Source: Bacteroidota bacterium (lineage in GTDB: Bacteria; Bacteroidota; Bacteroidia; B-17B0; Aurantibacillaceae). From it: DNA of 34,281 nt. Positions 1 through 8,160 of this stretch are shown piece after piece. Each line of letters starts with the position of its first letter. Within the stretch, counting starts at the first letter, position 1. The notes under the pieces are model-generated. The model did no database searches. It had not been told where the DNA came from and saw only the letters and a list, made by a program, of their open reading frames with translations. Location: positions 1-34,281 of the forward strand of contig JAAFIL010000039.1 in assembly GCA_013297775.1 (NCBI GenBank). Reading direction: 5' to 3'. The position numbers were made by a program, and so were the translations under genes.

Positions 1-8
1 CCAGCACT

Positions 9-223
9 ATCACTTTATCTGCGTTACAAACGCAGTTCTAAAACGTCCTCGTTACGCTTCGCTAAACAAGGACGAGATAAAAACATTTCTAATCACTGCG
101 GCAGGTTTTGTTTTGTGATAGATTTCAACGGTCTATCTCCATCTAACTCATTTTCAAATTTTGATTTTAAACACTTTACAGAGTTAGCTATTTTATTCTA
201 AAGAACTTCTCTCTTAAAATCTC
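9..223 (+). repeat. Dispersed repeat, copy 1 (left end of window)
   Basis: Bases 9-80 match the reverse complement of 34181-34252 at 70 of 72 positions. This core holds a small hairpin (CTGCGTTACAAACGCAG) and a longer one with arms CGTCCT/AGGACG. A second conserved block, 178-223, matches the reverse complement of 34119-34164 at about 41 of 46 positions. Between the blocks this copy has roughly 97 bases where the other has about 16, so the family tolerates length change there. Block 178-223 also recurs around 21954 and, interrupted, at 22308-22512. No coding frame crosses it. Inference: a multi-copy intergenic repeat of this genome. Confidence 0.85.
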
Positions 224-293
224 GGATAATGTAAATTTGTGTTTACTAAGACATAAAAAAACATCATGGATAAAAATACAGAAATAAAATTAG

Positions 294-504
294 GGGTCAG
301 GGTTAAAAGTTGGGGATTAGAAAAATGAAACCAAAAATTTAAAATAAATACGATTTATTTGATGTCGTATTGAAATGGGTAATAAGTCAACGTAGAATAA
401 TGCGTTGGCGACTTATTCTCATTTCAATACGAAAGCGAGTTTGGCTAGTTTATTTTGTCGTTAAAATTAATTCCAACTTTATCCCCAACTTTTAACTCTG
501 ACCC
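294..504. repeat. 211-bp imperfect palindrome, MITE-like
   Basis: The ends are GGGTCAG (294-300) and CTGACCC (498-504), and the complementarity runs inwards through GTTAAAAGTTGGGGAT against ATCCCCAACTTTTAAC. A second strong pairing lies near the centre: CGTATTGAAAT (366-376) with ATTTCAATACG (421-431), followed by AATAAGTC with GACTTATT. No open frame is present and no clear target duplication is seen. It resembles a non-autonomous transposon or large hairpin element. Its ends differ from the TACCAA elements at 14826 and 22332. Confidence 0.75.
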
Positions 505-582
505 AAAAAAGTTTGAAACATTGATTTGATATAAAATGATATTTATTCTTAATGACAAATAAACAATGTACTATATCTCATA

Positions 583-609
583 AAAAATCCCTGCTAAACA
601 GGGATTTTT
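583..609 (-). terminator. Rho-independent terminator after gldN
   Basis: AAAAATCCCTG, loop CTAAA, CAGGGATTTTT: an 11-bp perfect stem with A and T tracts on both sides, so it can work on either strand. It lies 17 bases past the gldN stop codon and closes the gldKLMN transcript. Confidence 0.9.
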
Positions 610-626
610 TTCATCAAACTTTTGGA

Positions 627-1463
627 TTAGAAATGCCACAAGTCGTGTTCCCATCTAAAAATATCATTTTTGATGCGATCCGATTCTAACAAGGCATCAA
701 TACCTTTAGAGTACTCTTGTATGTTTCGGTCGAACACATTGGTTTCTTTCACAATTTTACTACTGAATTGTCGCTTCCAAAAAACATCTTCAAATGTTCG
801 GCGTTCGCTATCATTTTTGGGATTAAAAACTTCGTGTTTAGCAAAAAAGGGTCGGCAAGAAGGGAAATAAACCCAAAACTGCTCTTTTAGTGCTTCTTTG
901 TCTTCGTCGTAAGTAAATACTCCCATACCTATTATACGAACTTCCAAAACTGATTTTTGACGATCAAAGAACCAATCTTCTTTTAATTGATACGTTCGGA
1001 TTTGACCATAAATTGCCGTTGAGTCGCAACCAAACACTTTCGTTATTACTTCATTTCCAGCTTCATCGTAACTGGATTGAGATGAAGAGTCGCATTTTTT
1101 TAGCTTATCTTTTATAGCTGTGATTTCAATGGGTACTAAAAACTCTTGGTCGCTAAAGGCGTACAATTGACCATTTAAAATATATTTTGCTAAAACCTGA
1201 AACAAAGACACTCTACCGTTCACAATCTCGATTGGGTAATAGAGCGGCTGATTAATTTTTTCACGCATGTCAATCTCTCTCCACACGCGCTTTTCCCACG
1301 TAACGTCGGCTTCACGCAAGTGCGTATAGGGAATAAAACGACGGTTTACTGCATTTTCCTTATCGTAAATACCATCTCGATAATCGCCTGGTTGAAATAC
1401 CCCTTGCTGAGCGGAAAGCCCTAAAGCAAGAAATACAAATACGCTTAAAATGAATTGTTTCAT
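627..1463 (-). CDS. gldN: GldN, type IX secretion/gliding ring protein
   Basis: The 278-residue protein has a cleavable signal peptide (residues 1 to about 19, ending LSAQ) and the family signature around residues 53-77 (WEKRVWREIDMREK, then PLYYP). GldN (PorN in Porphyromonas) is periplasmic and forms, with the lipoprotein GldK, a ring under the outer membrane that contacts the GldLM motor. It is the last gene of gldK-gldL-gldM-gldN, 7 bases after gldM, and is followed by a terminator. Length and gene order fit the family. A GldO-like paralogue is the only near alternative, but the position in the cluster favours GldN. Confidence 0.95.
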   Translation of the reverse strand: MKQFILSVFVFLALGLSAQQGVFQPGDYRDGIYDKENAVNRRFIPYTHLREADVTWEKRVWREIDMREKINQPLYYPIEIVNGRVSLFQVLAKYILNGQLYAFSDQEFLVPIEITAIKDKLKKCDSSSQSSYDEAGNEVITKVFGCDSTAIYGQIRTYQLKEDWFFDRQKSVLEVRIIGMGVFTYDEDKEALKEQFWVYFPSCRPFFAKHEVFNPKNDSERRTFEDVFWKRQFSSKIVKETNVFDRNIQEYSKGIDALLESDRIKNDIFRWEHDLWHF

Positions 1464-1470
1464 ACCTTTA

Positions 1471-3141
1471 TTATTTAACTTTCAATGTAACTCCTGGAAT
1501 GTTACGCACACTTCCATCAGGACCTTTTGCTTTTACGTTCTCGAAAAAGATTTTGCTCCCCACGCCAGCAGTACTTAAAATGGCTCTTGCTTCAGCATTT
1601 AAACTATTACCTGGGCATACTACCGATTTTAAAGCTCCTTTTACTACTGCACTTAATTCAAAAGAGGTTACTACAAAACGTGCATCAAAGTCGAAGCCTG
1701 CTAGTTCGGCACCTACACCGCCAATTTGAATTAACTCAATCTTTTTAACGTCAACATTTCCTGTTTTACCACCCACTTTAGCTACTGGATCTGGAATGCG
1801 TTTTACACGAAATTTTTTAGGAGGTCCTTGTGCTTTTGTACCTTCTTTTGTTTTTGCACTTACGGTAATAATAGCATCGCCCGCTGTAGAAGCCATTACT
1901 TCATATTTACCGTTTCCTTTAGATATTAACTTGCAACCACCGCCACTAATAGTAGCTACAACATCGGTAGGTGCTACACCCGCAGCCGAAATCATTACCG
2001 GATTTGGAACACCTATGTAAAATACATTCATTTTTTCGGGTTCAACGGCCGTAGCTGCTTGGGCTACCATATACTCACCTTTAAATGGGTAATAGTCGAA
2101 TGAACCATCTGGCTTCTTAAACTTAATAACCCCTTGGTAATTTTGAAGACCTGCGCCCCCCGTACCAACTTGATACCTTCCCATACCATTTTGAATATCA
2201 ATCGGACTTCCTTTTGCGCCTTTAATAGCGGCAGCCGAGTCAACACCAACAAGAATTTCCATGTCGCCCGAGCCTAATTTAGAAGAAGACGCGGCTAAGA
2301 AAATGTCAGCATTGTAGGGTTGCCCTGCTTGAATGTAAGAAGAAGGTGCTATAACCTTTGCTTCGAGGTGATCGAATTTTATGGCTAACTTACCGCTTGC
2401 GCCACTAAATACTTGAAGAATTTCTGCTTCTGTATTTTTAAGATCGTTTTGAATTTTGTTCATGTTCGTATAAACCGCAGCTAGTGGCAAGTGATAAAAA
2501 TTATCCATCTCCCAATTAAATTTAATACCATCTTCTTCGCGCCCACTATCGGTTGGTTTAATAGACCCAATTTTACGTTTGATACCTTGATAATCATCTT
2601 CTAATAATTTAGTAGGGGCATTTTTTTGCATACCGTCCACCAAACTAATTAACTTATCATGTAATTCCGTTAATTTTCCTCTTAATTCAAAAGCCGTTCC
2701 TTCGCCTTTTTTAGGTTCTTTGGGTTCACTAATTCCTAAAATGTTAGTTGGAATATCGTAATCATCAATTTTATCCATTCGACGCAAATTCATAGTATCC
2801 GCAATTTTCACATCTTTATTAGTTAGAGGCTCCGTTGCAGCTACTACTTTAGCTCTTAATTGGCTAATGTAAACGTAGGCTTGATCAATTAATGCTTTTG
2901 CTTCAATTGCTTTGTCGTAATAAGGTTTTGCACCTGCGTTACCATTAAGCGTCGCTTGAAAAGCTTTTGTTACACGATCGTTATTTTCAGTAATATTGCT
3001 CTTAGATTTTTCTAAACTTTCGTTTACCGATAGATATCCTTGCAAAATTTGCTTGGAAACATTCATTGCTAAAAGTGCAGTTAATACAAGGTACATCATA
3101 CCAATCATCTTCTGCCTCGGGGTTTCTTTACCACCTGCCAT
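1471..3141 (-). CDS. gldM: GldM, periplasmic shaft of the T9SS/gliding motor
   Basis: The 556-residue protein starts MAGGKETPRQKMIGMMYLVL, the typical GldM start: a short cytoplasmic tail and one membrane helix (about residues 12-32), with the rest in the periplasm as four successive domains. In characterised systems a GldM dimer threads its helix through a GldL pentamer and turns, driven by the proton gradient, passing movement to the GldKN ring. It lies 87 bases downstream of gldL and 7 bases upstream of gldN. Full length, no disruption. Confidence 0.96.
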   Translation of the reverse strand: MAGGKETPRQKMIGMMYLVLTALLAMNVSKQILQGYLSVNESLEKSKSNITENNDRVTKAFQATLNGNAGAKPYYDKAIEAKALIDQAYVYISQLRAKVVAATEPLTNKDVKIADTMNLRRMDKIDDYDIPTNILGISEPKEPKKGEGTAFELRGKLTELHDKLISLVDGMQKNAPTKLLEDDYQGIKRKIGSIKPTDSGREEDGIKFNWEMDNFYHLPLAAVYTNMNKIQNDLKNTEAEILQVFSGASGKLAIKFDHLEAKVIAPSSYIQAGQPYNADIFLAASSSKLGSGDMEILVGVDSAAAIKGAKGSPIDIQNGMGRYQVGTGGAGLQNYQGVIKFKKPDGSFDYYPFKGEYMVAQAATAVEPEKMNVFYIGVPNPVMISAAGVAPTDVVATISGGGCKLISKGNGKYEVMASTAGDAIITVSAKTKEGTKAQGPPKKFRVKRIPDPVAKVGGKTGNVDVKKIELIQIGGVGAELAGFDFDARFVVTSFELSAVVKGALKSVVCPGNSLNAEARAILSTAGVGSKIFFENVKAKGPDGSVRNIPGVTLKVK

Positions 3142-3228
3142 TTTAAAATTTGCGTTTTAAAAAATTATTAATCGTTTTAATTATATAATACAAAATCTTG
3201 AGTGCGTTACAACATTTGCACCAATGAA

Positions 3229-4029
3229 CTATTTATTAAAATTCATTGCACTTAGCATGTTACCATAAATGGTGTTTAACGCCGTTAAATTGGTAGATAA
3301 GGTACTCATCTCTTGACGGTATTTTTTAGTATCGTCCACCGAATCGTGTAAGTTTTTCATTAAGTCGGATAAGCCGTCGTAAAACTTATTAGTGGCATCT
3401 AAATGTTGACGGCTGCCTTGCAATTGCAATTCGTAAGTAGCATTTAAAGCTGATAAATTTTTAGATACACTGTTTAACGATTCTCCAATTGAGTAACTGG
3501 CATCGTTTGCTGTGGCTAAACTTGAAATAGAGTCGGCTGCTTTTTGATAAGTATCAGCCAAAGTAGAAACGTTTTTAGAAGCACTTTTAACGCTATCCAC
3601 GTAATCGTTAGTCGCTAAATGGGCGTTGCTAATATCTCCCATTTTATTGGCAGAGTCACTTAAAGAGCGCATACCGTTTCCTAAACTTTCAATTAAATCG
3701 GGACCAATTTTTGCTTCTTCTAATAATTTATCTAATTGATTAGAAACAGGTAAGTTGCTTGCCGCTTCTAAGGCTTCGCTTTCTCCATCGTGCCCCATAC
3801 CCGCTAACTCAGGATAAGCCAATGTCCAATCTACTTCCTCGTGTGGAATATCAGCAGCAAATAAACAAAACAAAAAAGCTTCCGTTCCTAAACCCACAAT
3901 CAACATTTGTGATGCACCTGGCCAGTGCATTATTTTAAATAAAGCACCAAGAATTACAACGGCTGCTCCGATACATGATGCAAGGTGTAAAAACCTTTTG
4001 AAACCTTTAACTTTTCCTAATTTACTCAT
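3229..4029 (-). CDS. gldL: GldL, inner-membrane proton-driven motor subunit
   Basis: The 266-residue protein has two N-terminal membrane helices (about residues 16-33 and 40-58) and a long, probably coiled-coil cytoplasmic tail. The loop motif FKIMHWPG (31-38) and an acidic residue inside helix 2 (Glu50) are visible; the equivalent glutamate in Flavobacterium GldL is reported to be needed for proton-powered rotation. It sits between gldK (78 bases upstream) and gldM. The tail is rich in Ser, Asn and Leu heptads. Assignment rests on the N-terminal motif and the cluster. Confidence 0.94.
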   Translation of the reverse strand: MSKLGKVKGFKRFLHLASCIGAAVVILGALFKIMHWPGASQMLIVGLGTEAFLFCLFAADIPHEEVDWTLAYPELAGMGHDGESEALEAASNLPVSNQLDKLLEEAKIGPDLIESLGNGMRSLSDSANKMGDISNAHLATNDYVDSVKSASKNVSTLADTYQKAADSISSLATANDASYSIGESLNSVSKNLSALNATYELQLQGSRQHLDATNKFYDGLSDLMKNLHDSVDDTKKYRQEMSTLSTNLTALNTIYGNMLSAMNFNK

Positions 4030-4107
4030 AGCTGTACTGTGTTTTTTTTGTTTTAGTGTTAGATTTTACTTGATTTATTTTGTGTTTACGTGTTTGAGTT
4101 TGAAGGG

Positions 4108-5652
4108 TTAAATCTCATCGCCTTTAGCACGACCTAAATAGGTCATTACATTTCGGAAACCGATATAACATTTTGCAGTATCTTGATACTCGTAAGTGCG
4201 AGTACCGTTTTGGAGGTAATAACCAACATCTTTCCAACTGCCACCGCGAATAACTTTACGTTTTAAAACGTTAGCATCTTTTTCTTGTGCTTCGTAAACG
4301 TAATCAGGGTTTAAGTCATGGTCGAAGTCGTACGCCGATTCGTCAAAAGCATTGCTTGTCCATTCGGCGGCATTACCAGCCATGCAATATAAACCATAAT
4401 CGTTAGGGTTATACGAGTAAATATAAAGGGTATGAAAGCCCCCGTCATCAATGTAAGAACCGCGTAAAGGTTTAAAGTTGGCCAAGAAACAGCCCGAAGT
4501 ATTGCGAATGTAAGGACCACCCCAAGGGTAAGGTGATTTTTCTAGACCGCCACGAGCAGCGTATTCCCACTCTGATTCAGTTGGCAAACGAAAATCGTTT
4601 ACAATACTTTGACCTGTTCCAATTAAAAAGTTGTTTAATAATAGTGAACGCCAAACCGAAAATGCGCGGGCTTGTTTCCAAGTTACACCCACCACAGGAT
4701 AGTCGTCGTAGGCGGGATGCCAAAAGTACATATTGGTTAATGGTTCGTTAAAAGAGTAAGTAAAATCATGCACCCACGCCAAGGTATCGGGATATACGTT
4801 AATAATGTCCTTAACAATAAACGCAGCGCGGTCTAAACCTCTACGCTCTTGTGGTACATAATTACCCTGCCCAACAGATACTTGTGTTCTAACGTTGTAA
4901 GTGCCTAATGTTTTAGGGTCTTTGGAAGGATCGCCTACTAAACTTGAGGGCGAACCAGGTGCTCCATTTTGACCGTCGTTTAAGGTTACACCATTTACAT
5001 AGTCAGCCTTCTTATACTCGTGAGCAGCATCTTGAACATCGGATGATTTATTAGGAATAAAGCGATTGCTCTTAGATGCAGCTAATCGAATGTCTATGCG
5101 GTAGTATTCGTAATTTAACTTACGAGTATCAATTTCTTTACGGTTATAAAAACGCTCGCCTTCTGGTAAATAAAGCGGTTGAAGGTCTGCACGGTAATCT
5201 TCATCGGCACTTTCCCAATCAATGCGTTTTTCCCAGTTAATATAAGGGTCTTGTAGATTATTATCGCCTTTGTAAATAGGCCATAAATCCAAAAAATCTT
5301 CTTGTGAAATTTGATAATCTTCTGCATTTCCATTTCCGCCAAATGCCAATAATTTGCGGGCTATTGAATCTCTCACCCAATACACGAATTGTCGGTACTC
5401 ATTATTCGAGATTTCAGAATCATCAATGTAAAATGCCTGAACCGACACCATTTTAGATTTGGTGCTATGTGCCATTGGGGCTTCTTCGTCATCTGGACCC
5501 ATGTGGTAGCTACCCATGGCGATGTAAAGTGTTCCGAACGGATCGGGTTGAAACCACTTCTCGCGACCTTGCACACCAATTAACTCCCCTGTCTTTTTGT
5601 TACATGCGGTAAACAAGGCGGCAAATGAAGCTAATACCAAAAGTTTTTTCAT
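4108..5652 (-). CDS. gldK: GldK, T9SS/gliding lipoprotein
   Basis: The 514-residue protein has a lipoprotein signal (MKKLLVLASFAALFTAC, lipid-bearing Cys17) and a formylglycine-generating-enzyme-like (sulfatase-modifying factor) fold over most of its length. Typical pieces are the Y-I-A-M-G block near residue 48, FRLPTESEWEYAARGG, and the C-terminal VIRGGSW and YIGFRNV. GldK/PorK uses this fold as a structural part of the outer-membrane ring with GldN, not as an enzyme. It is the first gene of gldKLMN and lies 133 bases downstream of the porP-like gene, where a candidate promoter is seen. Confidence 0.95.
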   Translation of the reverse strand: MKKLLVLASFAALFTACNKKTGELIGVQGREKWFQPDPFGTLYIAMGSYHMGPDDEEAPMAHSTKSKMVSVQAFYIDDSEISNNEYRQFVYWVRDSIARKLLAFGGNGNAEDYQISQEDFLDLWPIYKGDNNLQDPYINWEKRIDWESADEDYRADLQPLYLPEGERFYNRKEIDTRKLNYEYYRIDIRLAASKSNRFIPNKSSDVQDAAHEYKKADYVNGVTLNDGQNGAPGSPSSLVGDPSKDPKTLGTYNVRTQVSVGQGNYVPQERRGLDRAAFIVKDIINVYPDTLAWVHDFTYSFNEPLTNMYFWHPAYDDYPVVGVTWKQARAFSVWRSLLLNNFLIGTGQSIVNDFRLPTESEWEYAARGGLEKSPYPWGGPYIRNTSGCFLANFKPLRGSYIDDGGFHTLYIYSYNPNDYGLYCMAGNAAEWTSNAFDESAYDFDHDLNPDYVYEAQEKDANVLKRKVIRGGSWKDVGYYLQNGTRTYEYQDTAKCYIGFRNVMTYLGRAKGDEI

Positions 5653-5773
5653 ATTCTTTCTTTTAATTTATAATCAACTAACTCTTTTTTGTTACACTTT
5701 TTTTTGAAGCGAAAGTTATTAACAATAAGTGTTAGTTGTAAAGGGTTTAAACGTTTTTTTAGACGAAAGGTTT

Positions 5774-5781
5774 CAAATTTA
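5774..5781 (-). promoter_or_regulatory. Candidate -7 element for gldKLMN
   Basis: On the minus strand it reads TAAATTTG, a full match to the Bacteroidota -7 consensus TAnnTTTG. It lies 122 bases before the gldK start, just after the porP-like stop codon. No convincing -33 box was found, and in AT-rich DNA the match could be chance. Confidence 0.3.
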
Positions 5782-5785
5782 ACGA

Positions 5786-6766
5786 TTAATCTAAGAAACG
5801 GTCATTCCCACTTCCTGAGAATTTCTTCTCTTTAGGTGCTTTACAGAAACCTAACATAATTTCGTGTGTAGCACCCGCATAAGTTCTAAGGTCTGTTATA
5901 GTATGGTCATAAGAGTACCCTAAGCGCAGCGTTAACCCGCGGGCTGTCGTGTATTTTCCTCCAATAATAGCTCCAGCGGCAGCTTGCAAACGGTAAGCTG
6001 GACCTGCCCAAACTTCCCAATTTTCGAGACCATAAGAAAATAATAAGTTAGCGTCTAAAGCCCCAGCGGCTAAATCTGATTTGTACATCACGTTAGGCAT
6101 AATCCCAAAACGTCTGGTTGCTTGAAATTTATATCCACCCATTGCATAAAAATGGCGTGCTAAAGTATATTTAATATTACCCTCACCTTTTAATATTTGT
6201 GATGGTAAGTGGGTAGATGAAATACCTATATAGGCTTTATCAGGTAAATTATACATTACTCCTAAGCCTAAATCGTAACTTAATTTGTTCAAATCGGGGT
6301 TGTTAAGCGTGCTGCTATAAGAACCAGGAATAGAATTATCTACTTTCCCTGGCTCTGGAACAATCCAATCGGAAGAAATACGTTTTTGAACAATACCCGC
6401 ATCAATACCTGCCCCAAGGGTTGCGCCGTTATCAAAACGAAAATTGAGCGCAATTGGAATGCGTAAAAATAAAGTCTGGTCTGGACCTATTTGATCACTA
6501 ATCACATTTAAACCTACCCCTAAAATAGGTAAGCCCGGTACTGGCATATCAAAAGCGGCAGCTATCGAAGTTGGCGCCCCTGTGAAACTCGACCATTGTT
6601 GGCGGTATTGAACCACTCCACAAAGCGCACGGCTTGTTCCCGCATACCCTGGATTATAAATCAATCTATTAAACATAAACTGGGTAAATTGCGGGTCTTG
6701 TTGAGCAAACGCAACTCCAGTAAGACTTACAAAAGCTAATGAAAGTTTAGTAATTAATTTTTTCAT
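5786..6766 (-). CDS. PorP/SprF family type IX secretion outer-membrane protein
   Basis: The 326-residue protein has a signal peptide ending VAFAQ and then the family opening QDPQFTQFMFN...NPGYAGT, the hallmark of PorP/SprF proteins. The rest is predicted beta-barrel with alternating hydrophobic strands. Family members sit in the outer membrane and link T9SS substrates or the GldKN ring to the surface. In Porphyromonas, porP precedes porKLMN, the same order as here. Bacteroidota genomes carry several paralogues, so position rather than sequence suggests that this is the core PorP. Confidence 0.92.
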   Translation of the reverse strand: MKKLITKLSLAFVSLTGVAFAQQDPQFTQFMFNRLIYNPGYAGTSRALCGVVQYRQQWSSFTGAPTSIAAAFDMPVPGLPILGVGLNVISDQIGPDQTLFLRIPIALNFRFDNGATLGAGIDAGIVQKRISSDWIVPEPGKVDNSIPGSYSSTLNNPDLNKLSYDLGLGVMYNLPDKAYIGISSTHLPSQILKGEGNIKYTLARHFYAMGGYKFQATRRFGIMPNVMYKSDLAAGALDANLLFSYGLENWEVWAGPAYRLQAAAGAIIGGKYTTARGLTLRLGYSYDHTITDLRTYAGATHEIMLGFCKAPKEKKFSGSGNDRFLD

Positions 6767-6784
6767 ATATTCTATATAAGATTA

Positions 6785-6808
6785 AAGTGTATCCTTTATG
6801 ATACACTT
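6785..6808. promoter_or_regulatory. Perfect inverted repeat upstream of the porP-like gene
   Basis: AAGTGTATC, loop CTTTAT, GATACACTT: a perfect 9-bp stem with a 6-base loop, 19 bases upstream of the porP-like start. It could be an operator, a 5' leader hairpin, or a weak terminator for the MFS gene upstream. A T tract is lacking on the minus strand, which argues against a strong terminator. Confidence 0.45.
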
Positions 6809-6898
6809 AGGGTGCTAAATTAGTTAAACATTTTTAAAAAACAAATTTTATCACCTATTATTTGTTAATTAGACCTTGTTAAAGTTTTGTTCATCCTT

Positions 6899-8152
6899 TT
6901 ATTCCACATAATCTAAGTCTTTTCCAAATGTTTCTTCTAAACGGTAATTCCCCCAAAATGCCAATAAAAAAACAACACTTCCAATTAAAATACTGGAATT
7001 AACCAGCCCAAAACTAGGTTTTAACCACAAATTAGCTAAAGTCATTAACGTTACAGAACCCCTTACAAAATTAGGAGCTGTGGTAGCCACTGTTGCCCGG
7101 ATATTAGTACCAAACAATTCGGAGGCACTGCTCATAAACACCGCCCAATACCCCGTAAAAAAGCCTATAAAAAAGATGAGGGTATAAAATATAACAATAG
7201 ACTTGGCGGCCAATAAATAATACAAAATAGTAAGCACTAATGTGCCTAAAATAAACCATTTTAATGCCTTTTTGCGCGAACGTAAATATTGGCTTAATAA
7301 GCCGCTGGCCACATCGCCAATCGTAATGCCTATATAGGCTACCATAATGGGTATTTTTGCCTCTTTGGGGGCGTTAACTAAACCCAAAGCCTTAGCCATT
7401 TCGGGAGAAAATTGCACCAAAAAATACATCACAAACCAAACCGGAACGGCAATTAAAATGATAGTCAGGTACTTTTTTAATAAATCTATGCGCGAAAATA
7501 AATAAAAAAAATTGCCGTGTTGGATGTGTTGTTGCTGACGCGATGCGCTAAACATACCACTTTCAAATACGCCAATACGCAAGAGCAATAATAATAAACC
7601 CATGCCACCACCAATAAAGTAACTTACCCGCCAATTATCGAGTAAAATAGTGGTAAGCCCCGCCACCACCGCACCAAATAATCCTACCGAAGCAACAATG
7701 GTAGTGCCTAATCCGCGTTTTTCTTTATCTAACGTTTCGCTAACTAAAGTGATGCCTGCGCCTAACTCGCCCGCTAAACCAAAACCCGATACAAAACGTA
7801 AAATGGCATACCAAACTACATCGTTTACCAATCCATTGGCAATGTTGGCAAGAGAATAAAGTATAATACTTCCAAACAATACCGATAAACGGCCTTTGCG
7901 GTCGCCTAAAATACCCCAAAAAATACCTCCCGCTATCATCCCTAACATTTGCCAGTTCAATAAAGAGGAACCTATGCGGCTAATGTGTTGACTTCGTTCC
8001 ACTTCATCGGGATAGACGGATAACAAAATCGTATTAAGACTAGCAACACGCTCCATGCCAAATAGTACCAAATCGTAAATGTCAACAAAATAACCTAAAG
8101 CGGCTACTAAAATGAGTTTATTAAAAAGAACGTTTGGGTTCGATTTCGGCAT
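6899..8152 (-). CDS. Major facilitator superfamily transporter
   Basis: The 417-residue membrane protein has about 12 hydrophobic segments. The MFS motif between helices 2 and 3 is clear (GILGDRKGR, residues 80-88), and a charged-aromatic first helix (GYFVDIYDLVLFG, 20-32) resembles the sugar/metabolite:H+ symporter branch. A second half-motif (LRSRKK) lies between the two bundles. Substrate cannot be read from sequence; small organic acids or sugars are typical for this branch. It begins 8 bases after the S8 protease gene, so they are probably co-transcribed. Confidence 0.85.
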   Translation of the reverse strand: MPKSNPNVLFNKLILVAALGYFVDIYDLVLFGMERVASLNTILLSVYPDEVERSQHISRIGSSLLNWQMLGMIAGGIFWGILGDRKGRLSVLFGSIILYSLANIANGLVNDVVWYAILRFVSGFGLAGELGAGITLVSETLDKEKRGLGTTIVASVGLFGAVVAGLTTILLDNWRVSYFIGGGMGLLLLLLRIGVFESGMFSASRQQQHIQHGNFFYLFSRIDLLKKYLTIILIAVPVWFVMYFLVQFSPEMAKALGLVNAPKEAKIPIMVAYIGITIGDVASGLLSQYLRSRKKALKWFILGTLVLTILYYLLAAKSIVIFYTLIFFIGFFTGYWAVFMSSASELFGTNIRATVATTAPNFVRGSVTLMTLANLWLKPSFGLVNSSILIGSVVFLLAFWGNYRLEETFGKDLDYVE

Positions 8153-8160
8153 AAGTAGAT

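Noticed and set aside
2064-2252. Second frame within gldM
   Set aside because: Overlaps the GldM frame on the same strand; no independent evidence.
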